This document shows positions 33,965 to 42,461 of a stretch of 61,745 nt of DNA, piece by piece. Made by a program: the position numbers and the translations under genes. Every line of letters begins with the position of its first letter. Within the stretch, counting starts at the first letter, position 1. The notes under the pieces were generated by a model. The model saw nothing but the letters and a program-made list of their open reading frames with translations, had not been told where the DNA came from and did no database searches. Source of the DNA: Pseudomonadota bacterium (GTDB taxonomy: Bacteria; Pseudomonadota; Alphaproteobacteria; Caulobacterales; Caulobacteraceae). The stretch covers positions 1 to 61,745 of the forward strand of contig JAKBBV010000012.1 of NCBI GenBank assembly GCA_021808285.1, in the 5' to 3' direction.

Positions 33965-36792
33965 GGCCCTTCCTCTCCGTGGCCGGTCTCACCCTCAGCT
34001 GGGCCGTCCTCAAGCCCCGCGGCGGCGCCCTCCACCCGCTCCACCGACACCACGTGCTCGGACTCCGAGGTGCGGAAGATGGTCACCCCTTGGGTGTTGC
34101 GCCCTGCGATGCGCACCTGATTGACCGGCACACGGATCAACTGGCCCTGGTCGGTGACCAGCAGGATCTCGTCCGACTCTTCGGTGGGATAGGAAGCCAC
34201 AAGGCGCCCGCCCCTTTTGCTGAGATCCTGGGCCATGAGCCCCTGACCGCCGCGCCCGGTGCGTCGAAAATCATAGGCGGAGGAGCGCTTGCCAAACCCC
34301 TCGGAGGACACGGTGAGGATGAACTCCTCGGCTGCGCCCAGCTCGGCGATCCGCTCGACCGACAGGGACACCGACTCGCCGCTCTCGTCCTCAGCATCCT
34401 CCGCCGGAGTGTCCGCCGCCTCTTCACCCTCGGCCCCGGTGAGGGCGGCGCGCATGGCCGTGGCGTGCTTGAGGTAGGCGGACCGCTCCGCCGCCGTGGC
34501 CTCGACGCTGCGGAGGATGGACATGGAGATCACACTGTCGCCCTCAGCCAGCCGGATGCCGCGAACGCCGGTGGAATCGCGTCCGGCGAAGACCCGGACA
34601 TCGCCCACGCCAAAGCGGATGCAGCGTCCCAACGCCGTCGACAGCAGCAGATCATCACCCTCGCCGCAGAGGCTGACCCCGACGATCGCATCCCCTCCAG
34701 GGATGGCCTCGGCGTCCAGCTTCATGGCGATCTTGCCGTTGCGGTTGATTTGCAGGAAGTCCGACAGACGATTGCGTCGGACCTGCCCCGACCGGGTGGC
34801 GAAGATGATGTCGCGGCCCTCCCAGGCGGCCTCGTCCTCCGGCAAAACCAGGATCGAGGTCATTGTCTCCCCAGGCTCGATCGGGAAGAGATTGACGAAG
34901 GCCTTGCCCCGCGCCGTGGGCGCGCCCACCGGAAGGCGCCAGACCTTCATCTTATAGGCCTTGCCTCCGGAGGAGAAGAACAGCATGGGCGCGTGGGTCG
35001 AAGCCGAGATCACCTGAATGATGGCGTCCTCGTCCTTCATGGACATTCCGGCTCGCCCCTTCCCGCCACGGTGCTGGGTGCGATAGGTCGCCAGGGGCGT
35101 GCGCTTGACATAGCCGCTGTGGGTCACGGTGATGACCATGTCCTCACGCGGGATGAGGTCTTCGTCCTCCAGCTCGGCATCGCCCTCGACGATGGCGGTG
35201 CGGCGCGGGACCGCGAACGCGTCCCGCACCTCGACCAGCTCGGCGCGCACCACGGCCATGATCTTTTCGCGCGAGGCCAGAAGATCGAGCCATTCCTGGA
35301 TGGCGCTCTTGAGCTCCCCGGCCTCCTCCATGATCTCTTCGCGGCCAAGGCCGGTCAGTCGGGACAGCGTCAGGGCCAAAATGGCCCGCGCCTGCTCCTC
35401 GGTGAGCCGCAAGGCATCCGGACCGATGAGGCGCGTGCGCGGGTCGGCGATGAGGGCGATCAGCGGCGACATGTCGCCCACCGGCCAATCGCGCTCCACC
35501 AGGCGCTCGCGGGCCTCCGCCGGATCCTTTGAGCCGCGAATGATCGCGATGACCTCGTCGATATTGGCCACAGCGATCGCCAGACCGACCAGGACGTGGG
35601 CCCGATCACGGGCCTTGGCGAGATCGAAGCGGATGCGCCGGACCACCACTTCCTCGCGGAAGGCGATGAAGGCGGTCAGCATATCCTTCAGGCCCAGTTG
35701 CTCGGGCCGCCCGCGATTGAGCGCCAGCGCATTGACCGGAAATGAGCTTTGCAGCTGGCTGAAACGATAGAGCTGGTTCAGCACCACCTCGGCGCTGGCG
35801 TCGCGCTTGAGCTCGACCACGACACGCATGCCGGCGCGATCGCTTTCATCGCGCAGATCCGCGACACCCTCGACGCGTTTCTCCCGCACCAGGTCGGCGA
35901 TCCGCTCGATCATCGCCGCCTTGTTCACCTGGAAGGGAATGGCCGTGATGATGATGGCCTCGCGATCCTTGCGGATCTGCTCAATCGTCGCCACACCGCG
36001 GCAGATCACCGTGCCGCGCCCGGTTAGCAGCGCCTGACGCGCCCCCGAGCGCCCGATGATCTCGCCTCCCGTGGGGAAGTCTGGGCCTGGCACGATATCC
36101 AGCAAGGCTTCAACCGCCACGTCGGGATCATCGATCAGGGCCAGACAGGCGTCGACCACCTCCCCCAGATTGTGCGGCGGAATATTGGTCGCCATGCCCA
36201 CGGCGATGCCATTGGCGCCGTTCACCAGAAGGTTCGGAATCCGCGCTGGAAGGACTGACGGCTCCCGCTCCTTGCCATCATAATTGTCGCGGAAATCGAC
36301 CGTGTCCTTGTCGAGATCCGCCATCAAAGCCATGGCGGCCGGGGTGAGGCGGCATTCCGTGTAGCGCATCGCGGCGGGGGGATCGTTGTCCACCGAGCCG
36401 AAATTGCCCTGCCCATCGATCAGCAACAGCCCCATGGAGAAGGGCTGAGCCATGCGCACGAGGGTGTCGTAGATCGAGAGGTCGCCGTGCGGGTGATATT
36501 TCCCCATCACGTCCCCGACCACCCGGGCGGACTTCACATAGGCCCGGTCCGGCGTATGGCCCTGTTCGTTCATCGAAAACAGGATCCGCCTCTGGACGGG
36601 CTTGAGCCCATCGCGCAGGTCGGGAAGGGCCCGGCTCACAATCACGCTCATGGCGTAATCGAGATAGGACTTCTTGACTTCGTCCTCGATGGCGATCGGG
36701 CTCACCGACCCCGCGGGCAGGTCGGTCGGCGTCGGCTTATCGTCGCTCAAAGTCTCGGTTCGGCTCGTCTTGGAGGGAGGGAATCGGACCAT
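33961..36792 (-). CDS. gyrA: DNA gyrase subunit A, with Leu at the Ser83-equivalent position
   Basis: GyrA is the DNA-breaking and rejoining subunit of the type II topoisomerase that supercoils DNA. The 943-residue protein has the winged-helix/tower core with catalytic Tyr144 (AAMRYTEC), and the C-terminal beta-pinwheel with the GyrA box QHRGGKG. The quinolone region reads [21 protein letters not shown]; aligning it to the E. coli segment puts Leu105 (codon CTC, 36478-36480) at E. coli Ser83 and keeps Asp at 87. The start is uncertain: ATG 36792 has no clear ribosome site, and TTG 36750 would give [11 protein letters not shown], nearer to the common family start. Confidence 0.97.
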   Translation of the reverse strand: MVRFPPSKTSRTETLSDDKPTPTDLPAGSVSPIAIEDEVKKSYLDYAMSVIVSRALPDLRDGLKPVQRRILFSMNEQGHTPDRAYVKSARVVGDVMGKYHPHGDLSIYDTLVRMAQPFSMGLLLIDGQGNFGSVDNDPPAAMRYTECRLTPAAMALMADLDKDTVDFRDNYDGKEREPSVLPARIPNLLVNGANGIAVGMATNIPPHNLGEVVDACLALIDDPDVAVEALLDIVPGPDFPTGGEIIGRSGARQALLTGRGTVICRGVATIEQIRKDREAIIITAIPFQVNKAAMIERIADLVREKRVEGVADLRDESDRAGMRVVVELKRDASAEVVLNQLYRFSQLQSSFPVNALALNRGRPEQLGLKDMLTAFIAFREEVVVRRIRFDLAKARDRAHVLVGLAIAVANIDEVIAIIRGSKDPAEARERLVERDWPVGDMSPLIALIADPRTRLIGPDALRLTEEQARAILALTLSRLTGLGREEIMEEAGELKSAIQEWLDLLASREKIMAVVRAELVEVRDAFAVPRRTAIVEGDAELEDEDLIPREDMVITVTHSGYVKRTPLATYRTQHRGGKGRAGMSMKDEDAIIQVISASTHAPMLFFSSGGKAYKMKVWRLPVGAPTARGKAFVNLFPIEPGETMTSILVLPEDEAAWEGRDIIFATRSGQVRRNRLSDFLQINRNGKIAMKLDAEAIPGGDAIVGVSLCGEGDDLLLSTALGRCIRFGVGDVRVFAGRDSTGVRGIRLAEGDSVISMSILRSVEATAAERSAYLKHATAMRAALTGAEGEEAADTPAEDAEDESGESVSLSVERIAELGAAEEFILTVSSEGFGKRSSAYDFRRTGRGGQGLMAQDLSKRGGRLVASYPTEESDEILLVTDQGQLIRVPVNQVRIAGRNTQGVTIFRTSESEHVVSVERVEGAAAGLEDGPAEGETGHGEEGP

Positions 36793-36909
36793 ACGCCCGC
36801 AGACGCGTGTCTAGCATCCGCGCTCGGCGGACGCCACCTTCACGGCAGACCTGGCCTCCACGCCGACAGGACACTCAGCCCGTGACTTCCTCTCGGCCCG
36901 GCGACGCTC

Positions 36910-37386
36910 TCAGAATGGGATCTCGTCATCCAGATCGGCGGTGAAGCTCTCACGCGGATTGCCGGCGCCCGCGCGCGGTCCCGGCGAATAGCCACCCATG
37001 TCAGACTCGATCGCCGCGCCGGCGCCGCCTTCGCCCCGGCCATCGAGCATGGTGAGCTCGCCGCGGAATTTCTGCAGCACCACCTCGGTCGCCTGGCGCT
37101 CCTGCCCGGAGGCGTCGGTGAACTTGCGCGTCTGAAGCGCGCCCTCCAGATAGACCTTGGAGCCCTTCCGCAGATAGGATTCGGCGACCTTCACCAGGTT
37201 GTCATTGAAGATCGAAACGCGGTGCCACTCGGTCCGCTCCTTGCGCTCGCCGCTGGCCCGATCGCGCCAGGTCTCCGAGGTCGCGACGCTGAAGCTGGCC
37301 ACCCGGTCGCCGGAATTTATGTTCCGGATTTCCGGATCCCGCCCCAGATTGCCCACCAAAATCACCTTGTTCACGCTGCCGGCCAT
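36910..37386 (-). CDS. ssb: Single-stranded DNA-binding protein
   Basis: SSB binds single-stranded DNA during replication, repair and recombination. The OB-fold covers residues about 1-110 ([19 protein letters not shown] ... [11 protein letters not shown] ... TEWHRVSIF), followed by a Gly-rich linker and the acidic tip DLDDEIPF that binds partner proteins. ATG 37386 starts the OB-fold; an in-frame ATG at 37683 would add a non-homologous stretch and is rejected. Upstream lies a perfect GTTC-N7-GTTC LexA box at 37474-37488, indicating SOS control. gyrA begins 117 bases downstream on the same strand. Confidence 0.96.
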   Translation of the reverse strand: MAGSVNKVILVGNLGRDPEIRNINSGDRVASFSVATSETWRDRASGERKERTEWHRVSIFNDNLVKVAESYLRKGSKVYLEGALQTRKFTDASGQERQATEVVLQKFRGELTMLDGRGEGGAGAAIESDMGGYSPGPRAGAGNPRESFTADLDDEIPF

Positions 37387-37473
37387 GGCGTGATCTCCCT
37401 GCTCGCCCGGCGACCCGATGCGCCGGAATCCAGGCCGAGAGACTAACACGTCGGAGGGCCATGACAAGCGGAA

Positions 37474-37488
37474 GTTCTTGATTTGTTC
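37474..37488 (-). promoter_or_regulatory. LexA (SOS) box upstream of ssb
   Basis: GTTC (37474-37477), seven bases, GTTC (37485-37488) is the alphaproteobacterial LexA operator; on the ssb strand it reads GAAC-N7-GAAC. It is 88-102 bases before the ssb start. Between box and gene, TTGTCA with TAGTCT about 16-17 bases later on the minus strand is a plausible promoter. LexA control of ssb is established in Caulobacter-type bacteria. Confidence 0.7.
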
Positions 37489-37537
37489 CACACCGTCCAC
37501 AGGCAATCGCCCCCAAGTCCGGGATCTGGAACCGGGA

Positions 37538-37933
37538 TCAGGAGCCGGGCATGGCTCCCGGCTTGGCCAGGCGGCCATCTCCGGTGTGCACGAGCAACAG
37601 ATACTGAAAACCGTCGAGCGTCTGGGCTGTGTAGATGCCCTGGGGCCGGGCGAACAGAAACTGACCCTGATACGCGCCGACAACCCTATCGCGCATCATG
37701 CCCAGGCCCATGAAGCGCAGGCGCATCATGTCCAGCTGCGCGGCGCAATGCTCCAAGTCCGGCTGATTTTTGGCCAGGATGTTGAACCTGACATGGGTCT
37801 TGTCGGTCGCCTCCATGGCGTAACAGACCCCTGGGGTCACCGGGGCCTGAACGGCCTTCTGACAGGCGCTCAATGCGGCCAGACTCACGCCAGCCCCAAC
37901 CAGACACGCCAGACGCTGAAGGGAGGTACGCAT
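37538..37933 (-). CDS. Small lipoprotein of unknown function
   Basis: The protein has 131 residues with a lipoprotein signal: hydrophobic stretch and lipobox LSAC with Cys at about residue 24, predicting a lipid-anchored envelope protein. The mature part contains Met-rich helices ([19 protein letters not shown]) and a segment [11 protein letters not shown] cannot assign a family. It is followed on the plus side by the ssb regulatory region, and the gene upstream on the same strand is the membrane protein at 37996. Confidence 0.75.
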   Translation of the reverse strand: MRTSLQRLACLVGAGVSLAALSACQKAVQAPVTPGVCYAMEATDKTHVRFNILAKNQPDLEHCAAQLDMMRLRFMGLGMMRDRVVGAYQGQFLFARPQGIYTAQTLDGFQYLLLVHTGDGRLAKPGAMPGS

Positions 37934-37995
37934 GCCCCCGAACCTATACCCCCGCGATAAGGGCGCAAGACGGTCGGAACCCGGCCGGCGTGAGA

Positions 37996-38748
37996 TCAGG
38001 GCGATGACGCAATCGAACAGTCTCCGGCCTGGGTGGCGACGAAGCGGAAAGACCGGTCGTCCCCCATCATATCAACCTGCCCCGGGATGAGCCGCAGGGT
38101 ATGGTTCCGCCAGCGCCCATAAGCGACCGCGCCCGGGGCCAGGCACTGTCCGCCGAACAGGGTCTGAATGCAGGCCCCCAGGCTCATCTCGACATCGCCG
38201 CGAGCCCACCCGCCCTCGCCGTAGCGCCAGCAGCCTCCGACAATCGGGTTCGCGGCCTCATTCGCATCGCCTCTGGAGGCCTCCGAGACGCCTTGCGCCA
38301 GCCCCCCCCCGGAAGACCCCGCCCCGCTCGCGCCCGAGTCTGAAGTTGGCGCATCCCCACGAGGCGGAAGCGGCGTCAGGGCGGCGGTCAGACCATTTGA
38401 GGCGCCCAACTGCCCGCCAGCGTCGAGGCCGAGATCAAGGGCGCCGTTGGACACCCCATTGCGGCGCGCGCAATCGCCGAGCGGCATTTCACCCACCGGC
38501 TGGCCATCGACAAAGCACTTCAGTGGGTGATTGGAGTCGAGCGTGAAGTCCGAGGCGAGGCCCGTCACAACCGTCAGACCGGCGCCGGCTGGAGGCGGGG
38601 CCAAGGTTTTTCGCATCAGCTCAGGCAGGGTCGAGATCGCGACCCAGACAAGCAGGGCGGCGACGAGCCCGAGGCCAAGAAGTCCGCGCCAGCGCCGCCT
38701 CGCCCAGGCCGACCAGCGCCCTGGAGCGACGCCTTCAGGCCGGGGCAT
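37996..38748 (-). CDS. Membrane-anchored protein of unknown function
   Basis: The protein has 250 residues with a basic N-terminus and one helix at residues about 21-42 (RGLLGLGLVAALLVWVAI), so the rest is probably periplasmic. A Ser/Gly-rich linker (SDSGASGAGSSGGG) separates two Cys-containing domains; Cys pairs (PLKCFVDG ... GDCARR; GGCWRYG ... GACIQTLFGGQC ... GDCS) suggest disulfides. I do not recognise the family. infA begins 27 bases further upstream on the same strand, so the two may share a transcript. Confidence 0.65.
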   Translation of the reverse strand: MPRPEGVAPGRWSAWARRRWRGLLGLGLVAALLVWVAISTLPELMRKTLAPPPAGAGLTVVTGLASDFTLDSNHPLKCFVDGQPVGEMPLGDCARRNGVSNGALDLGLDAGGQLGASNGLTAALTPLPPRGDAPTSDSGASGAGSSGGGLAQGVSEASRGDANEAANPIVGGCWRYGEGGWARGDVEMSLGACIQTLFGGQCLAPGAVAYGRWRNHTLRLIPGQVDMMGDDRSFRFVATQAGDCSIASSP

Positions 38749-38775
38749 GGAACGGCCGGTTCGACACGAAACGGA

Positions 38776-38994
38776 CTATTTGAAACGGTAGGTGATCCGA
38801 CCCTTGGTCAGGTCGTAGGGCGTCATCTCCACCAGGACCTTGTCGCCGGCGAGGACGCGGATGCGGTTTTTGCGCATCTTGCCTGCGGTGTGGGCGATGA
38901 TCTCGTGATCATTTTCTAGCGTGACCCGGAAGGTCGCGTTGGGCAGCAGTTCGCTGACCGTGCCCGGCAACTCCAGAAGTTCTTCTTTCGCCAT
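38776..38994 (-). CDS. infA: Translation initiation factor IF-1
   Basis: IF-1 binds the ribosomal A site during initiation. The 72-residue OB-fold is complete: [38 protein letters not shown] and [18 protein letters not shown] lies about 6 bases before the start. The leader (see terminator entry at 39023-39057) contains a hairpin with a T-run on this strand. In the related genomes I know, infA sits next to the phosphatase/UPF0262 genes; here a plus-strand gene is inserted between. Confidence 0.97.
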   Translation of the reverse strand: MAKEELLELPGTVSELLPNATFRVTLENDHEIIAHTAGKMRKNRIRVLAGDKVLVEMTPYDLTKGRITYRFK

Positions 38995-39022
38995 GCGACT
39001 CCTCTAGCGACGACCCTGCACC

Positions 39023-39057
39023 AAAAATCCCCCCGGAAGCGGTTTTGTTCCGAGGGG
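39023..39057 (-). terminator. Terminator-like hairpin in the infA leader
   Basis: On the minus strand CCCCTCGGAA, a 9-base loop, TTCCGGGGGG and then ATTTTTGG form a stem of about nine pairs with one mismatch followed by five T. This is a rho-independent terminator shape placed 29-63 bases upstream of infA. It could end transcription arriving from the phosphatase operon or act as an attenuator for infA. Confidence 0.5.
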
Positions 39058-39139
39058 CGTCGCCTTAACACTGATCATATCCTGCCGCACGTCCCAGGTC
39101 GATGGGCGCGTCCACGCGGCGGGACAAGAGGGTCATGAG

Positions 39140-39658
39140 ATGGACGGAAAACAGAATCGGGGGTTTTGGAGCCGTCCTCGGCTGCGCCTCGCAGCCGGCC
39201 TCCTGACGCTGAACGCGATCGCCGGATCCGGCCGGGCGCAGACTCCCCCGCCCTCGCCTGGGGCAGTCGCCACCACAGGCCTGGCCTGCACGCAGAAGCT
39301 GGGCGCCCCGGCCCTGGCGCTTTGGACGACGCTGGGCGCCGGCGACGGGAGACTGGGATGCCCCACGGGCCCGGAGACCCCGGCCGCCGCGTCGTCCCAT
39401 GGCGTGACCAGCCTCGAGGTCCCCTTCGGAGACGCCGGCGCCATATTCACCCACACCAGCGGACCTCTAGCGGGCGAGGCCTTCGCCATCGCTTTCTGCT
39501 TTCCGCTCTATTTTCAATATGGCGGCCCTGCGGGCTGGCTGGGCTTGCCGGTGACGAACCCGGAGGAGACGCCGGACGGCGAGACCCAGGTCTTCGAAGG
39601 CGGCGTCATGCGCCACGGCCGCGCCTTGGACAGCTGCGAGGCGGAACGAGGGGACTGA
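39140..39658 (+). CDS. Secreted protein with LGFP-like repeats
   Basis: This is a 172-residue protein with a signal peptide (LRLAAGLLTLNAIAGSGRAQ) and a Pro-rich linker. Two copies of an LGFP-type motif are visible: ALWTTLGAGDGRLGCPTGPE and YGGPAGWLGLPVTNPEE followed by the usual F-x-G-G-x-M closing strand (QVFEGGVMRHG). In actinobacteria LGFP repeats occur in cell-wall proteins and are thought to bind envelope polymers; the role here is unknown. It is on the opposite strand to its neighbours, converges with the phosphatase gene (7-base gap) and diverges from infA. Confidence 0.75.
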   Translation: MDGKQNRGFWSRPRLRLAAGLLTLNAIAGSGRAQTPPPSPGAVATTGLACTQKLGAPALALWTTLGAGDGRLGCPTGPETPAAASSHGVTSLEVPFGDAGAIFTHTSGPLAGEAFAIAFCFPLYFQYGGPAGWLGLPVTNPEETPDGETQVFEGGVMRHGRALDSCEAERGD

Positions 39659-39665
39659 GCCGCGT

Positions 39666-40118
39666 CTACCCCCCAAAGGTGCGAATGGGCCCAAACGTTT
39701 CGCGGATACGCCTTTCGAGCTGATCGCGGACGTCGCGGTAGGCGGCGAGCATGGTCTCGCGGGAGCCGACAGCGAGCGTCGGGTCGAGAGTCGGCCAGTA
39801 GGCGAGTTCGATCGCCCTTCCGCGCGCCAGCTCCACGGCGCGATGTTGCGATTGAGGCGTGAGCGAGACCACGAGATCGAAGGACTGATCGTCCAGCTCC
39901 TCGAAACTCTTGGGCGCGTGTCGCGACAGATCGAGGCCAATCTCGTCCATGACAGCGATCATGAAGGGATCGGCGGATCCCGCCTCTGCGTCGGCTCGCA
40001 GGCCCACACTGTCGACGAACAGGCGGTCGCCATAGAGCCGCCGCGTCAATCCCGCCGCCATGGGCGAACGGATGCGGTTCTGGTCGCAGGCGAAGAGGAC
40101 GGCGCCGGGGAGAATGAT
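39666..40118 (-). CDS. Low-molecular-weight phosphatase family protein, non-canonical start
   Basis: This has the low-molecular-weight protein tyrosine phosphatase fold, related to arsenate reductases. The phosphate loop CDQNRIRS (CX5RS; Cys11 and Arg17 with the chosen start) and the general-acid segment WPTLDPT are both intact. Directly upstream in the same frame is the UPF0262 stop TGA (40131-40133), and only four codons later the homologous sequence ILPGAVLFACDQN begins. No ATG, GTG or TTG exists between. ATC 40118 or ATT 40115, preceded by GAGCGAGGG, are the candidates; ATG 40061 would delete the catalytic loop. The gene lies between UPF0262 and infA, as in related genomes. Confidence 0.75.
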   Translation of the reverse strand: MILPGAVLFACDQNRIRSPMAAGLTRRLYGDRLFVDSVGLRADAEAGSADPFMIAVMDEIGLDLSRHAPKSFEELDDQSFDLVVSLTPQSQHRAVELARGRAIELAYWPTLDPTLAVGSRETMLAAYRDVRDQLERRIRETFGPIRTFGG

Positions 40119-40130
40119 CGTCGCCCTCGC

Positions 40131-40613
40131 TCAGCCCCGCCAATGCAGGGCGCAGATGAGTGTGAACAGGCGCCTTGCCGTATCGAGATCGACCTCGATC
40201 TTGCCCTGCAGGCGGCTCTGCAGCAGCGCCGATCCCTCGTTGTGAAGCCCCCGCCGCCCCATATCGAGGGCCTCGATTCGCGAAGGCGCGGCGTTGCGAA
40301 TGGCGTCGTAATAGCTGTCGCAGATCATCCGATAGTCGCGCATCACGGTGCGAAGGGGGCTGAGCGACAGCAGATGCCGCCGCTGAAACTCCCTCCCGGA
40401 TATATCCAGGGCGAGCCGGCCCTCGATGAGGGAGATTGTCAGGGTGTAGGGCCCCGCCGATCCGTCCGCCGGCGCCTCGGCGGGCGCGAAATGGTTTTCC
40501 TCCAAGAGGTCGAATATGGCGATCTGGCGTTCCTGCTCCTGGTCGCGCGACACCGCGGCCAGGGACTCTTCGTCCAGCCGAACAGTATGCAGGCGATGCG
40601 GATCGCGGGCCAT
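40131..40613 (-). CDS. UPF0262 family protein
   Basis: This is a 160-residue cytoplasmic protein of the alphaproteobacterial UPF0262 family. Family features include [17 protein letters not shown] at the start, [36 protein letters not shown] in the middle and [18 protein letters not shown] near the end. Function is unknown. Its conserved position after hisD and before the phosphatase gene suggests a constant operon; the phosphatase reading frame continues immediately after its stop. Confidence 0.9.
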   Translation of the reverse strand: MARDPHRLHTVRLDEESLAAVSRDQEQERQIAIFDLLEENHFAPAEAPADGSAGPYTLTISLIEGRLALDISGREFQRRHLLSLSPLRTVMRDYRMICDSYYDAIRNAAPSRIEALDMGRRGLHNEGSALLQSRLQGKIEVDLDTARRLFTLICALHWRG

Positions 40614-40659
40614 GCGATCAGTCTTTTAGCGACCGAAGGGGGCGACGCGAAGGGCTCGA

Positions 40660-41943
40660 TCAGGTGGCGCTGACGCGCAGACGCATGGACAGCGCATGGG
40701 CGCTCAATCCCTCCGCCTCCGCCAAGGTCAGTCCGGCGGGCGCCAGCCGGGCAAAGGCATCGGCCGAACAGGCGAGGGTCGAGGTGCGCTTCATGAAGTC
40801 CGTCGTCGACAGACCGGAGGAAAACCGCGCGGCGCCGCTGGTCGGAAGCACATGGTTCGATCCGCCCACATAGTCGCCGATCGCCTCAGGGGTGTGGCGT
40901 CCCAGAAAGATGGCGCCGGCGTGCCTGACCTGGCCGGCGAGGCGCCGAGGCTCGCTCACGGCGAACTCCACATGTTCGGGCGCGATCAGGTCCACCAGCG
41001 CCGGCGCGCGCTCAAGAGGCGCCACGATCACCGCGCCGTGGGCGCGCCACGAGGCCTCCGCGTCCCGGGCCGTGGACAGGCCGGCCAGTTGTTCTTGTAG
41101 CGCCGAGACGACGGCGTCGGCGAAGTCGCGATCGCTGGTGATCAGGATCGACTGGGCGTCCGGGTCATGCTCGGCCTGGGCCAGGAGATCGGCGGCGATC
41201 CAGGCCGGATCATTGTCCGCGTCGGCGACCACCACCACCTCCGAGGGCCCGGCCAGGGAGTCGATTCCCACCTGGCCATAGACCCTTCGCTTGGCTTCGG
41301 TGACGAAGGCGTTGCCGGGACCCACGATCTTGTCCACCCGCGCGATCGGTCCAGCGCCATAGGCCAATGCGGCGACCGCCTGTGCGCCCCCCAGTCTCCA
41401 GATCTCCCGGATTCCCGCCGCCCGCGCCGCTGCGAGAACCGCCGGCCTGACCCCACCCGGCGGCGTGACCATGGCGATACGCTCGACCCCGGCGATCCGC
41501 GCCGGCACGGCGTTCATGAGCACGGTCGAGGGATAGGCGGCGCGTCCGCCCGGGACATAGACCCCCACTGCGTCGAGCGGGGTCCACCGCCAGCCCAGCT
41601 CCACTCCCGCCGCGTCGGTGAAGGCCCCGTCGGCCGGTTTCAGCCTTTCGTGATAGGCGCCGATGCGCTGAGCGGCGAAGGCGATGGCCTCCAGAATCTC
41701 CTTGGGGCAGGCGGCGACGCCGGCGTCGATCTCCTCCTCTCCGACCTGGAGTTTCGCCGCCTCCATACCTGGGTCGTCGAAACGCCGCGCATAGCGCAGA
41801 ACGGCATCAATGCCCTCGGTCCGAACCCCCTCGACGACCTCCGCGACAGCGCGCTCCACATCGGCGCGAGACCCACGCGGTTCGGCGAGGAAAGCCTGGA
41901 GTCGGGACGCGAAGTCGCTGGCGGAGGCGTCGAAGCGGCGCAT
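40660..41943 (-). CDS. hisD: Histidinol dehydrogenase
   Basis: HisD oxidises L-histidinol to histidine in two NAD-dependent steps, the last enzyme of histidine synthesis. The 427-residue product has the family segments WTPLDAVGVYVPGGRAAYPSTVLMN, GPGNAFVTEAKRRVYG, AGPSEVVVVAD and DLLAQAEHDPDAQSILIT, including the Gln-x-Glu-His zinc and catalytic residues, and the final TSGAARFSSGLSTTDFMK. Other his genes are elsewhere. It is placed between DUF2948 and UPF0262 in the murA block. Confidence 0.96.
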   Translation of the reverse strand: MRRFDASASDFASRLQAFLAEPRGSRADVERAVAEVVEGVRTEGIDAVLRYARRFDDPGMEAAKLQVGEEEIDAGVAACPKEILEAIAFAAQRIGAYHERLKPADGAFTDAAGVELGWRWTPLDAVGVYVPGGRAAYPSTVLMNAVPARIAGVERIAMVTPPGGVRPAVLAAARAAGIREIWRLGGAQAVAALAYGAGPIARVDKIVGPGNAFVTEAKRRVYGQVGIDSLAGPSEVVVVADADNDPAWIAADLLAQAEHDPDAQSILITSDRDFADAVVSALQEQLAGLSTARDAEASWRAHGAVIVAPLERAPALVDLIAPEHVEFAVSEPRRLAGQVRHAGAIFLGRHTPEAIGDYVGGSNHVLPTSGAARFSSGLSTTDFMKRTSTLACSADAFARLAPAGLTLAEAEGLSAHALSMRLRVSAT

Positions 41944-41986
41944 GGCCGCCTAGAGCCGCGCCTTGAGCATAAGTTCAAGCAGAAAA

Positions 41987-42448
41987 TCAGACCTCCGCCA
42001 CATCGTCAGGGCTTCCGTCATGGGCGGGGCGGCGCGCCGGCCCCCAGGGCTGCGAGACATCGGCCAGGGCCGCATCCACACATTCGACCTCAAGCTCCAG
42101 ATCGCCGCCGTCGGCGAAGGTCAGGATCACGGCGCCGGCGGGGGCGGCCTTGGGAGTGAAGGCGATGGCGAGGAGCTGCACCACCGCATCGGGGGCCGAC
42201 TGGCGAAGATTGCGGGAGCGCACCGACCGTACGCAACCGAACTGAATTGCGGTCCGGACCCGGGCCTCCGGAGCTTCTGCGCACTCCCACCTCAGGCGAT
42301 TGAAGACGATGGTCAGCCGTCCGGCCTCGCGCTCCCATCGGATATCCCCGATCCGGGTCAGCGCATCCTGAAGGGCCGCGGAGATCACCTCGAGATCGTC
42401 CTGGTCCAGGGCCAGAAGGCGCAGGGGAGCTGTGGCCGATGCCGTCAC
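41987..42448 (-). CDS. DUF2948 family protein
   Basis: This is a 153-residue protein of the alphaproteobacterial DUF2948 family. It opens with LRLLALDQDDLEVISAALQDAL and contains FNRLRWE and LLAIAFTP, with GAVILTFADGGDLELEVE near the end. Probably cytoplasmic, function unknown; conserved between murA and hisD. The 13-base gap after murA indicates cotranscription. Confidence 0.9.
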   Translation of the reverse strand: MTASATAPLRLLALDQDDLEVISAALQDALTRIGDIRWEREAGRLTIVFNRLRWECAEAPEARVRTAIQFGCVRSVRSRNLRQSAPDAVVQLLAIAFTPKAAPAGAVILTFADGGDLELEVECVDAALADVSQPWGPARRPAHDGSPDDVAEV

Positions 42449-42461
42449 CGCGTCCGCCGCC

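Noticed and set aside
33979-35532. 517-codon open frame on the plus strand opposite gyrA
   Set aside because: gyrA is certain on the other strand; the frame is a GC-skewed shadow rich in His, Arg and Gly with no domain.
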